DNA of 64,000 nt from Azolla caroliniana (taxonomy: Eukaryota > Polypodiophyta): positions 10,478,001 to 10,542,000 of the forward strand of contig JBHGNT010000012.1 in assembly GCA_043228905.1 (NCBI GenBank), written 5' to 3'. The translations under genes were made by a program, and so were the position numbers. Below are positions 32,142 through 43,006 of the stretch, piece by piece (the first letter of the stretch is position 1; each line of letters starts with the position of its first letter). The notes under the pieces were generated by a model. That model saw nothing but the letters and a program-made list of their open reading frames with translations. It ran no database searches and was not told where the DNA came from.

Positions 32142-32934
32142 ATGGACAGAGGAATGGGAAGCTCGTTACCGATTGAGAAGCTCGACAAGAGCAACTACAC
32201 ATCTTGGTCGTACAAGATGCACCAGCACCTGCTTGGTCATGGTTAGTGGAGTTATGTCGAAGGAGCTAATGATACCACATCAGAATCGACACACAACGAT
32301 TTTTTGACTTGGGAACAAGGGGCAAGCAGAGTTCTTTACTGCTTTGCATCTTGTGTGAGCGACCAGCTCTTGAGCTACATTTAGGATGCTAAGATGCCAA
32401 AGGACACGTGGGCGAATCTCGGCTAGGAAGGAGGTCAGCAATGTCTGACATAAAGATCTACCCGTGGCTGATTACACGGCCGGAATCAAGAAGATCAACG
32501 ACTCTCTTGCCTCCGTCAATGTGAAGGTCGAGGAGGACGAATTGGTGCAAGTTTTCCCTAGAGGGTTAGTGTCAAAGTTCGGAGCATTTCGAACGGCAGT
32601 CTGCACAAGGGAGAATACGCCTTCGTTCTTCGAGCTTCAGTCGATATTGCTTGTGGAGGAAAATCACACAGGTGCATCAACGAGTACGCACACCAACAAT
32701 TTGATGTTGTACATGGACGAAGATAGACCCCGTGGTCGTGGTGGACGAGGCGGATCAGCGTGTAGTAGAGACGGAAGAAAAGAGCAGAACGTGCGGCATA
32801 ATCGAAATGCTAGAAGCAATTCTGAACCCTCCGGAAGCAAGGGGAGTCATAGCGGCGCCGGAAGCTGGCAAAAGAAGGCCACGACGGAATGCTCATACTG
32901 TGGCAAGAAAGGCCATAGGGATAGCGAGTGCTAG
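32142..32934 (+). pseudogene. Copia-B gag
   Basis: Starts MDRGMGSSLPIEKLDKSNY. UBN2-type gag continues as LPVADYTAGIKKINDSLAS, VSKFGAFRTAVCTRENTPSF and an RGRGGRGG stretch, ending with a CCHC knuckle CSYCGKKGHRDSEC (about 32899-32931). Stops lie near 32248, 32380 and 32425, and some 60-70 bp are lost near 32430 relative to Copia-E. A TAG (32932) follows the knuckle. Confidence 0.85.
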
Positions 32935-35900
32935 AAGAAGAGAGTTAATTTGGACAAAGCCAAATCAAGCGGAAGAGATGCAGGAAGGCGTCAGAAATCG
33001 CATTACGCGGAAGGCTTTGAACAAGCCGGAAATGGATCGGGCCCAACCTTTGTAATGAAGCACAAGGCCAATTCGATGGCCGTGAACACCTCGAAATCGA
33101 GCGAGGTGTGGTATGTTGATTCCGGATCATCAAATCATATGACGACTCATGAGGAATGGTTCTCGTACTTGGAGGAACCGGAAAAGCAAGGACTAGTTGA
33201 AATGGGAGACGACACTCCGCATACCATGGAACATGTCGGAGAAGTTTCTCTCATCTACGTCGGGCAGAAAGGGAAACTTATGAACGTGTTGCACATCCCG
33301 ACAATAACCAAGAACCTAGTGTGGGTCGGTCAGATCGTCAACCAGGGGATGCAAGTTCGATTCACGCACCTCGGGTGCTTCATCGAAGAGGAAGGCCAAG
33401 TTATCGCGCAAGGGTGCCCTGAAGGGAGGATCTTCATCGTCGACACCAATAAAGCCGGAAACTCGGTGTTTGCGAAAGGACAGAAGGTTGAGTCGGACAT
33501 CGACCCGTGGCACAAGCGGTTCGACCATGTAAACTTCCCACGGTTTCATGAAATGGAGACAAGAATATTGTTTTCAGATTGCCGAAATTTTGGGGCCGTA
33601 TTGGCCAAGTCTACGAAGCCTGCCAACTAGGGAAGCAAACACCGACTTCCGTTCCCAAACGTGCGTAATCGGAGTCGAAATCCGGTTGACTTAATCCATT
33701 CGAATGTATGGGGACCAACACAGAACGTGAGTCTCAGTGGAAGTTGTTACTTCGTAACCTTCATCGATGACTTCACTCAGCACACCTGGGCGTGCTTGAT
33801 CGCGAAAAAGCGCGAAGTCTTCGCGTGGTTCCTAAAGGTGAAGAGCTTTGGGGAAAGGGAAATTGGGCATAAGATCAAGTGCCTACGGTCCGATGGCGGG
33901 AAGGAGTACTTCTTTGACTAGTTCACGAGTTATCTACAAAAGGAGGGAATTCAACGCGAATTCTTGTGTAGATATACGCTAGAGTAGAACGCCATAGCCA
34001 AGCGGAAGAATCGCATAATCGAAGAAGTCTCCAGAGCAATGCTTGAAGAGAAGCATATGCCGAAATTTTACTGGGCTGAAGCCATAAGGATGGTTGTTTA
34101 TATGCAGAATCGGACTTCTGCTAATGGAAGAATGTCGCCACACGAGTTCTATTTCGGAAAGAAGCCGAACTTGGCACACTTGAGGATTTTCGGCAGCATT
34201 GCGTTTTTGCATGTGCCGAAGGAGAAGAGGAGGAAGTTGGACGCCAAAGTTGAGAAGAGTATCTTGGTCAGCTATTCAAACGAGAAAAAGGGGTATAAGT
34301 GCTATAACCCCCCAAAAAAACAAGTTCGCGTAAGCCGAGATGTCGTATTCGACAAGTCCGCTTTGTGTACTTGCCTTCACCTCCAATACCTCATGACTCC
34401 ATTCCGAATTCTGAAGAAGAGATCAGCGAGGTCGAGCTGCCTCCGCATGATCAAGAAATCAGAGCGCTGACAGAGAGTCCAATCTCATTTCGGCTAAGCG
34501 GGCCGAATAAGGGGTTGGGCCGAGATGGCCAACCAAATGAAGAACCGGTCGTGTTCCCCGCATAAAGAACCGAGGAGACGGTTTATGAGTAAAGAAAAAG
34601 GGAAGAAGAAAGTGTCGGAATATGATTTCGGTAGTGCCGAGTCAGATCGGAGCGAATCCAACTTCGGACCAATCGAGAAGGAACCTCCACGGAAGAGGTC
34701 GAAATTGACCGAAAAGGTCGTGAAATCAGGTAATCACGAATTACGCCGATCTACCCGCTTGAAGAACCCCTAAAAAATATACGGGTACAATGAATACATG
34801 GCGCACCATTACGAGTACATGACACGAGTGACGGAAGTGCGTGATTTGGAGAGCTACGCAGAAGCATCAGAAGACACAAACTGGTGTGCCGCGATGGAGG
34901 AAGAGATGCACGCATTATTGGACAACGAGACTTGGGACCTGGTTGAAGCACCTAAAGGTGTTAAGACGATCGAATGCAGATGGGTTTTTAAGGTGAAATA
35001 CAAAACCGACGGCTTGGTCAACCGATATAAGGCCCGGTTGGTTGCGAAAGGCTAGCCGCAGAGGCATGCTGTAGATTACGACGAGACCTTCGCCCCAGTC
35101 GCGAAGGTTACTGCCGTGCGCATTCAGCTAGCCATATCTGCGGCGAAGAGGTGGCACTTACATAAGACTGATGTAAAAAATGTGTTCATGGAAGGTGATC
35201 TTGAGGAACCGGTGTAAATGGTACAACCCCCCGGATTTCTATCCAAACAAAACACTTCGGTAGTCTGCCGATTCAAGAAGGCGTTATACGGACTTAAACA
35301 AGCCCGGCGAGCTTGGAATGCGATGATTATGCAATGGTTGCGTAGAATGGGGTTTACGACGTCCAAATCGAAGGCCTCGTTGTTCGTTTGGCAAGGTCGA
35401 CATGGACCGGTTTGTCTTTTACTTTATGTTGATGATTTCTTCATTGTCAGTGCCGACCTAGAAGAAATTGGCCGCATCAAGTCTTAGCTCGCGGCATCTT
35501 TCAAAATGGAGGATCTTGGAGACCTTTATTACTTCCTTGGGATCGAAGTGATCCGTACCCCCGAAGGAATATTGATCAGTCAACGTCATTACGTGTGGAA
35601 GATGCTCTTCGAGTTCAGGATGACAGATTATAAGCCCATTTGGACCCCTCTGGACAGAAACATAAAGCTTCATTGAGATTCGGGTAAGGTGTGCGACCCG
35701 ACACGGTTTTGAGAGATTGTCAGAAGCCTAATTTACTTGACGATTACTCGGTAGGATCATAGCTACCCAGTCGGAATGATCAGTCAATTTATGTCGCAAC
35801 CCACGAACGAACATCTTCAGTGCACATAAAGGATATTACGATATGTCAACGGCACGAAAGACATGGCGTTGTTGTGTCGTATAGGCGTAGCCGAACAATT

Positions 35901-36390
35901 AGTTGGCTACACAGATGCCGATTGGGTTGGAAATGCCCACAATCGTAGATCCACATCCGGATACGCATTCTCATTGGGAAGTGTGGCGATCGCGTAGAGC
36001 AGTAAGAAGCAACCGATAGTAGCGTTGTCGAGCATAGAGGCCGAATATCGAGGGGCGACTGTCGCTTCGTGCGAAGTCATTTGGCTGAAACAACTATTAT
36101 GGGATATGCATGTGGAGGTGTCCAATCCAACAATGATCTATTGCGATAACCTGAGCAACATCCACCTTGCGAAGAACCCTATCTTCCACGCCCGGTCCAA
36201 GCACATTGAGGTGCACTACCATTTTGTCCGCGAGCGTGTCCTTTCTGGTGAAGTGGAACTCGCTTATGTTCTAACGGGTCGGCATATCTCCAACATCTTC
36301 ACCATGCCCCTTGGTCTTGACAAGGTTCGGCATTTTTCGATTGAGTTGGGGTTGCATCACCTCGACACGCCGAACTTGAGGGGGAGATAG
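32935..36390 (+). pseudogene. Copia-B protease-integrase-RT-RNase H
   Basis: Protease VWYVDSGSSNHM (about 33107); GAG-pre-integrase DPWHKRFDHVNF; integrase VDLIHSNVWGP, LRSDGGKEYF with a TAG at 33919, then a degraded NAIAKRKNR; linker RRRFMSKEKGKKKVSEYDFG and LRRSTRLKNP; reverse transcriptase NETWDLVEAPKG, WVFKVKYKTDG, ALYGLKQARRAW and LLYVDDFFIV (about 35418); RNase H STSGYAFSLG, ALSSIEAEYRGA (about 36022), HLAKNPIFHARSKHI. About 15 stops and a few frameshifts (e.g. near 33560, 34365, 34560). Domain order is complete for Copia. Confidence 0.85.
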
Positions 36391-36924
36391 GAATAGGAAC
36401 AAGAGCGTGAAAGGAGCAGTAGTGACTGCGATGCCGAATCAGATGAAGAATTCGATTTCAGGTCCGCTGAAGAAGACGAAGAAGAAAACAGGGGCCAGAA
36501 TCGCAAGGGAGAGCCAAAGATAGCCAAGCAAAGGGGAAATACAGCAAAAAATGGTGTAAAGGCCAAGACCAAGATGTGGTCTAATGCTGTTAAGGTTTTG
36601 AAAACAGAAGACAAATTGGACATAGCCAATTCGGGCGGAAGTGGAATTGAATTGGAAGTGACTGATTCAATTGAAATGTTCGATTCGGACATTACAAATC
36701 GACTAAGGGCCAAGCGGAAGAAAGGGCAGCGAAAGACGTGCCAACACCGCGACAACAAGGGAGCTAAGAAGGGCCGCATGAGAAGAAGAGCCTACCGGAA
36801 GGGTCGAAGCGCGCGGAATCTAACGGGTCGAGGAGCGCGAGCGAGGCGTGAAGCCAAGAGAGGCACGAGCGAAGATCCAAAAAAGCATATGGAACCTCAA
36901 CTTGAGCTTGAGAGGGAGTGTTGA
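36388..36924 (+). pseudogene. Copia-B coding tail after RNase H
   Basis: In frame with RNase H, after two TAG codons (36388 and 36394) the reading stays open to a TGA at 36922-36924, which lies inside the 3' LTR. It encodes an acidic part (SDEEFDFRSAEEDEEEN), a lysine-rich middle (KTEDKLDIANSG, VTDSIEMFDSD), an arginine-rich part (RMRRRAYRKGRSARN, GARARREAKRG) and the end MEPQLELEREC. About 179 codons. The same tail in Copia-A supports coding constraint in the past. No known Copia domain is recognised. Confidence 0.7.
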
Positions 36925-37329
36925 GAGACAAGCTCCACATTGGGTGCGTAATGTAGTGTGTAGACTAGGTACGTAAAACCGTACACAAAATATTTCTATA
37001 GCGGTATGTAAACCGAGAGGCCGTTGGAATGTTATTCCTCGTAAGGAATAATTTTGGGAGTAAATGTAGGATGCTCATTTATGAGCGGTGAAGTACTGTA
37101 AGTAGTTGTGGCAGCCCAATTGTTAAGGCATGTATTAAAGGTGGTCATGGAGCACGAAGTATGTACAGAGAACATACAAAGAATTATTTTTTGAATATAG
37201 TTTCGTTTTTTGCTCTCTCTGTCTCTCCCTCTCCTTCTCTGTGATTTCTGTGCTTTACCAAACTGTCGTACTTCCAAACCGTGTACTCTATGTCTTTCGC
37301 ATACGCTTCGGCACACATTTTCTTTTACA
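36907..37329 (+). repeat. Polypurine tract and 3' LTR of Copia-B
   Basis: CTTGAGAGGGAG (36907-36918) precedes the LTR at 36919-37329 (411 bp, TGTTGAGAGAC to TTTTACA). A second purine tract of the usual Copia type, AACTTGAGGGGGAG, lies upstream at 36373-36386. Confidence 0.85.
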
Positions 37330-37661
37330 AGCATGTATGTCTTGTCTCCCCTATGTAGAGGTGTCGCAAAGTTGGGCAAGTAGTGTAGCATCCGACTATG
37401 CCAACAAATCTGTCCAAGGAAGCGGCTTAGGGACTTGTTGTTCTATGGGGTCGCTGTCTCAAGGAGGGCACCACTTGTCACACGAAACGCATCACCCCAA
37501 GCTTAACCAATGGTGTCGTAGATCCTCACTACACGCGACGTACACCACGAAATCATCAATGAAAGCATGCATTAAGGCGGGTATGTATTCGTGGAAAATT
37601 TCTGTGATGATGAGTTGAAATGTTGTCGGCGCCGTTTTGAGACCGAAGATCATCACTATGG
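37330..37661 (-). pseudogene. Gypsy-C piece 3: reverse transcriptase, distal part
   Basis: Encodes IFGLKTAPTTFQLIITEIF and HEYIPALMHAFIDDFVVYV, where FIDD is the catalytic block, then, after a break, NFATPLHRGDKT. It continues the reading of piece 2 (43998-44343), from which element D separates it, and precedes the RNase H in piece 4. Confidence 0.85.
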
Positions 37662-38707
37662 TGTCGTGAAGATTTTCGGCAATAGTGTGAAAATCCCATA
37701 AAACATACGAAATCGAGTGTGAATCACATAACACAATAATTGTGAAGATAACATTTTAAATAAATTTAATATCTAAGTACAAAATGATGGAGGTTTCGAA
37801 TGCACTTTATTACACGAGAAACGGACAACTAAATGTCAAGATATGAGGGTATAAAGTTTGTGAAAGGAAAAGAGAAAATTGTGAGATATCCCACATAGGC
37901 ACGACAAATACGACTCTCATCATATATAAGGTAGAGCAAAAGATATTATCTTTGTGTCTATGTGTGGAGCATAGAGAGTTCAAGGTAACTTGAACTAAGA
38001 GTGGAGGTGGGCTAGCTACTCGTAAAGGGTTTTGGCCAACCAAAACCGGACCGGCGATGGAGCCGATAATCCGGCGACGGCACCGGTATTCGGCGGCAAC
38101 CAGCGACGGCATCCGACGAACCGACGCCCGGTGACTAGATAAATAAATATATAAATATATATATATACAAGGAGGGCAACTAAGGATTCGAACCTTGCAC
38201 CTCCGAGTTAGGAGTCAATTGGCTTACCATTAAGCCATGACATTTAGTTGAATTTATATTTCTATCATTGTACTTTTACATGTAAATTCTCATACATGAG
38301 AGCTAAAATGAGTGACATGGTTATCATGCACCACATGTAATACATAAGCGCCAAATGGCAAACATGTATTTTATGCATGTCTCGTACCCTCACATGCATC
38401 ATATGCATGAGAGCATCTATAAAAGAAGGAAGGGGGAGGAGAAAAAACACGTTTTTTGGGGGTTATGAAATTAAGAAGAAGAAATTCATTATCAAATTGA
38501 TCGTATAACTTGTTACTTAAATCTAAAGTTAAAAGTTCAATCAATCTCTCTCAATTGTGTAATCTCAACTTCTCTCTTTCCCTATCTATCTTAAGTACTT
38601 TCTCGCTAAAGCTTGCGCCAAAGCTTGTACCGACTTTGAATCCTTCCAGTCCAGAACCCCGGCGGTTCCACCTCACGATCCGCGCGTAGTGACGGATCTT
38701 CACGACA
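37662..38707 (+). repeat. 5' LTR of element D
   Basis: 1046 bp. It includes a tRNA-like segment (38171-38241), a probable TATA-like region ATCTATAAAAGAAGG near 38415 and the transcribed-end region. After the LTR, TAATTAAG is followed by TGGTGAACCCGACGTG (about 38716), which would be the primer binding site; this is not the tRNA-Met type used by the other elements here. Confidence 0.85.
38171..38241 (-). other. tRNA-like segment in the 5' LTR of element D
   Basis: On the minus strand it reads ATGGCTTAATGGTAAGCC (D-arm and A-box-like), CTCCTAA (like an anticodon loop with CCT) and AAGGTTCGAATCCTT (T-arm and B box). The acceptor stem does not pair. It is repeated in the 3' LTR at 43482-43552. 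Best read as a decayed tRNA- or SINE-derived piece, not a working tRNA gene. Confidence 0.5.
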
Positions 38708-38774
38708 TAATTAAGTGGTGAACCCGACGTGAAAGAGGCGGTAGGAAGGATCAAGTCGAGATTAATACTTGGAG

Positions 38775-40973
38775 ATGGCGTCCTCAAGCAACCAAGCGGG
38801 AGAGCTCGAAAGGATGATGCTAATCGTCGGGCAAATGATGAGATCTCGGGACAACGACGCGAGCGTGGAGAAGGTTGTCGATCGTGTCGTAGAGCTCGAG
38901 GGCCAATTCGATGGAAGGAACGTTACAAAGTTCCTTGATGCATATAGAAGGGAGATGAATCAGAGGGACGTGTCCGAGGCACGTCAAATCGCAAGCTTCA
39001 AGAGAGTTGTCGCCAACAACATCCAAAGATGCGTCATCGAGCTTTAAGAAGGTAAGACAACATGGTCCGAGTTCGAGAAAACGATACTAGCGGAGTTCGT
39101 GACTGAAGACTCAACGAGGATGACTCGACATGCCCTGATGAGGTGGATAGAGAAGAAGAATAAGAAGATGAGCGTCTCGAGGGTATACGACGAATTCGAC
39201 CAGATGTTTAGTCGTCTCCCCAATACGGACCAAGTGTTGCTTGAAGAGGACAAGACTTTGTACTTCTTGAAGGCCGTGGACATAAAGGATAGACGGGAGT
39301 TGGGGACTCTTCTCGAAGATGATACCCAAGCAAATGGGCTCGTAGCGGACTGGATCGCGGTGAAGCGGGCATGCAATAGGCTCGACAAGCGTCGCCAATG
39401 GGTTGATGACACCGACTTGACGGGACCGACTACCACGGAGAAAGCAAGACCGCCGAAAGTAGCTGAGCCGCCAAGACAAAGTAACGTGGAAGAAAAGAAG
39501 ATTGATGACGACATCATTGAAGAGCTAGCGAAGAAGTTTGAGAAGGTCACGCTAGGCAACATGAATCGTCGGGGCCCTAAAGGAAAAGAACCCTTTAGAT
39601 GCGTGTGGTGCGATAGCATGGACCACATGAGAAGGGATTGTGCGAGCCTTCGAGAGGCGATTCGACAAAATATCGTATACATAGAGGACAACATGATCTG
39701 CTGAAGCGAGACGAGAAGACCCCTACGGGTGAATTTCGGAAGAGGAGGAATGAAGAAATCTATGGAGGATGCCGATGCGACTCATGTGGATGCGATGCAC
39801 TATGCTGTGTCGGCCGGAATAAGAGTCGGGAAAGACAAGACTGAAGCTGCTAGAGCGGGAGCAAAGTTTTGGACTTCAGTTCTCGAATATGAGAAGAAGG
39901 GAAAAGTCACATCGAACGAGGTAGAGCTTGCGGACCGAAGCGTGCAAAGCATAACCGGGTGGTCGGATCCGGTGGATGACAACACCATACTCGCAGAGGT
40001 GATGTGCGACAACCACGAGGTGTTCGTCGAAGAAAAGAGAAAGCGAATAGAAGAGCAAGGCCCATCAAAAAGACATGAAACAAGGAACGCGAAAAAGAAG
40101 GACGATGCGGAGACGAGTCGACCTTTACAAACGGAGGAACGAGAATCAAGCCGAAAAGGGGAGCCGAGCATACGAGTTGAAGAAACGGTTCGGCCCGTGA
40201 AGGTTGGTGCCGAAGACCCCGCTCGGAGGACAAGGACTATACCTACCTATAAGCTAAGGTCGGACATAGAGCAGACGACGGACCTAAAGAAGATTCTCGA
40301 AGAACGAGTTCTTGATAGCCACGTAACTTTGTCCATGAGGGAATTGCTTGGCATTACAAAGAAGGAGTTCCATGACACGATCGTGGACCTTGTAAAGAGA
40401 AAGAGACAACAATCGGACGAGGAAGAAGAGAAGCCGCAAAAAGCAAAAACGAATGCCATAACGATGGCAAGAGACGAAATTGATGAAGATATGGTGGACA
40501 GCCACTACACTCGACCTCATTGGGCACGAGCGACAACGGAGACGCCGGTGAAGATCGGGGAGAAGAAAGAGACCGTCGTAGCCTTGATCAACCACGGCTC
40601 GGAGATCAACCTCATGTCAACCGACTTCTACAAAAAGGGAAGATGGCCAATCAATACAAACCACGGATGGAAGATTCGCGCGGCAACAAAGTCTACGAAG
40701 GACTTGTACGGAGCTTGTCCCAATATCAAAGTCACGATCGGGGATGTGGAGATGGAACAACACTTCTTCGTACAAGAATCGGCGTCGCATCCTGTCATCC
40801 TAGGGCAACCTTATATCACATCATCTCGGATGGAGACCAAAGTGTTCGATAATGGAGCAGCCTTCGCACGAATAAAGAGTCTTGACAACCAAAGATCGGT
40901 CCAATTCCTAACAGTGCAAGCCAATCATGAAAGGAATCGAGATAGTCTCGGAGGCGAATCCTCGGATTTTTAA
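38775..40973 (+). pseudogene. Element D gag-protease frame
   Basis: A single frame with only two internal stops (TAA 39044-39046, TGA 39702-39704). Gag: ELEGQFDGRNVTKFLDAYRR, FKRVVANNIQRC, MTRHALMRWIEKKNKKMS, LYFLKAVDIKDRRELGTLLE. A CCHC knuckle RCVWCDSMDHMRRDC is at about 39599-39643. A charged region follows, then TYKLRSDIEQTTDLKKILEE and MRELLGITKKEFHDTIVDLV, then the protease-like ALINHGSEINLMS (about 40582), where the usual catalytic Asp is Asn, and PVILGQPYI. I have no firm clade name for this gag type. The stop at 40971 precedes the RT frame, which is shifted. Confidence 0.75.
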
Positions 40974-41038
40974 AGCGGACTATTGAAGCATGGGGCACAA
41001 ATAGTCCGAGCAATCACAAGACCCCACAAGAAAGAAGA

Positions 41039-42949
41039 GTGCGTGGATTGCAAGGAGAAGCAACATGTGTCACACCTAGTGGCGCATGTAAACTAGTACT
41101 ACCTGACAAGAAGCACAAGCGCCGGATACAAGAATTCGAGAAGATGCTGAAAGAAGAGAACATAATAGAAGAAGGAGAGTTCGTGACTCATATTATGGAA
41201 GAAGCCTCATTTAACGACACCATCGGCGAAATCGAGGATGTCGTGGACTTGAGCTATCTTCACAACCAACGCGTGATTTCGGTTAACTTCGTCAACATGT
41301 ACGCTATCATCGATGAATACCGTCGTGGCATCTCGATGAAGGAAGCTGACATCAACACGAAATATAAAACGGTGGATAAGAAGATCAAGCCAATTGCAGT
41401 TCCGCTACCGGAAGATAGTTGGCAAAAGATGAAGGAAGTCGCTAACGATCCAAGCTTAAGAGATCCGAAGAAGATAGGTCATGTCTTCACCAAAGACACG
41501 AAGGGGAAGCTACGAGTTGGAAAGGAGGATTTCCTTCTCCCTGAAGAGGAGCGAATGTTTCGCAATATGCTTGAGAGACATGGGAAGGCTTTCGCATTCT
41601 TCCCACGAGAAATCGGCTGCGCCGACCCAAAGGTTATAGAGCCGATGGTGATCTTCACGGTGCCTCATGTGCCTTGGAATTTGAAACCGATACCGGTTCC
41701 GAGAGCACACCTTCCGAAGCTGATCAAGCTCTTAAAGGAGAAGGTGAGTATGGGAATTCTAGAACCGTCGAATGCTCCTTATTCCAATAGGTGGTTCACG
41801 GTGCCGAAGAAGAATGGATCATTGCGATTCATCCAAGATCTTCAACCCGTCAACAAGGTGACAATTCGAAATGCCGGAATCGGTCCGAGCGTGGACGAAT
41901 TTGCCGAAGCGTTTGCGGGCCGGTCCATCTACTCCACTGGCGATCTCTACTCCGGATATGACCAATTCCAATTGGCGATCGACAGTCGGGACATTACAAC
42001 CATGAGGACTCCGATCGGGCTTGTGCGGATGTGTACCTTACCCCAAGGCGCAACGAACTCGGTGGCTCATATGGTGAATGCCATGAATAAAGTCTTGAAG
42101 GATTGCATTCCGGACATCACGATGCCATTCTTGGATGATATTCTGATAAAAGGATGTTCGGATGAGGAGAAAGATGAATCGAAAGATAAGGAAGGTTGTA
42201 GAAAGTTCGTTGCGGATCATATGAAAGATTGCGAGAAAGATTGCGAGAAGCTCTCCCTCACGACTGCCTACAATCCGGAAGCAAATGGGAAGATCGAGCG
42301 AGGGCATGGACCTATCGTTAAAGCCATCGTACGGGCATGCAACGGTCGAGTCGGGAATTGGCCACGACTATTACCCTATGCCTTGTGGGCTGATAGAACG
42401 ACACATAGCTCGGTGATAGGGTATATGCCGACGGAGCTTATGTATGGACAAAAGCCGATTATGCCCATCGAAAGGACGATCGCCTCATGGGTAGTGATAC
42501 AGTGGGAGAACGAGATGAGCTGAGAAGAGTTATTAGTGGCGCGGATAAGGCAACTTGAAAGAAGACCTGAAGATTTAGAAAAAGCGCGAAAGATGATGAA
42601 GGCAGCCCGAGTAAAGAACAAAGTTCGGTTCGACAACATGCATCGACTTCGTCTCAAGAAGATTGAAGAAGGGGATTGGGTTTTGGTTTACGACAACACC
42701 CTTGACGATCAACACAGTACAACAAGGAAGTTCGCAAGAAGATGGTTCGGGCCGTATGTGGTGACAAGTGCCAACGATAATGCCACATACCACCTTGCGG
42801 AACTAGACGGATCAAGGTTGGCTGTACCCATTGCGGGAAAAAGAGTAAAGATTTTCAAGAAAAGACAAGACAAGGATCTTGACCTCAATTACCTCGACGA
42901 TGAACATAATAGGGCGGATGTAAATGAAGACATGGAGGAATCTGATTGA
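41039..42949 (+). pseudogene. Element D reverse transcriptase fused to distal integrase
   Basis: Reverse transcriptase: GILEPSNAPYSNRWFTVPKK, GSLRFIQDLQPVNKVTI, STGDLYSGYDQFQLAI, RMCTLPQGATNSVAH and catalytic MPFLDDILIKG (about 42120). Directly after CRKFVADHMKDCEK the reading passes in frame into distal integrase: LSLTTAYNPEANGKIERGHG (carrying the catalytic E), NWPRLLPYALWADRTTHSSV. The RT thumb, RNase H and proximal integrase are deleted; a repeat GATTGCGAGAA(A/G) at 42226-42250 marks the junction. One TGA (42521-42523) separates this from the integrase end, with a GPY-type module RRWFGPYVV and AGKRVKIFKKR, ending at 42949. Confidence 0.8.
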
Positions 42950-43006
42950 TCATCGTAGCTGAAATCTCACTTTCTATTTTCTTGGCACGTACGGGAGGAC
43001 GTGCGG

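Larger units (their letters stand above)
31676..37329 (+). mobile_element. Copia-B retrotransposon, complete but decayed
   Basis: A full-structure Copia element with both LTRs (31676-32038 and 36919-37329), primer binding site, gag, pol, coding tail and polypurine tract. It is flanked by GGCAT (31671-31675) and AGCAT (37330-37334), a 5-bp target duplication with one mismatch. It inserted into Gypsy-C between reverse transcriptase and RNase H. Many stops and frameshifts make it inactive. Confidence 0.9.

Noticed and set aside
39044-39694. 216-codon minus-strand frame
   Set aside because: Antisense shadow of the element D gag frame.
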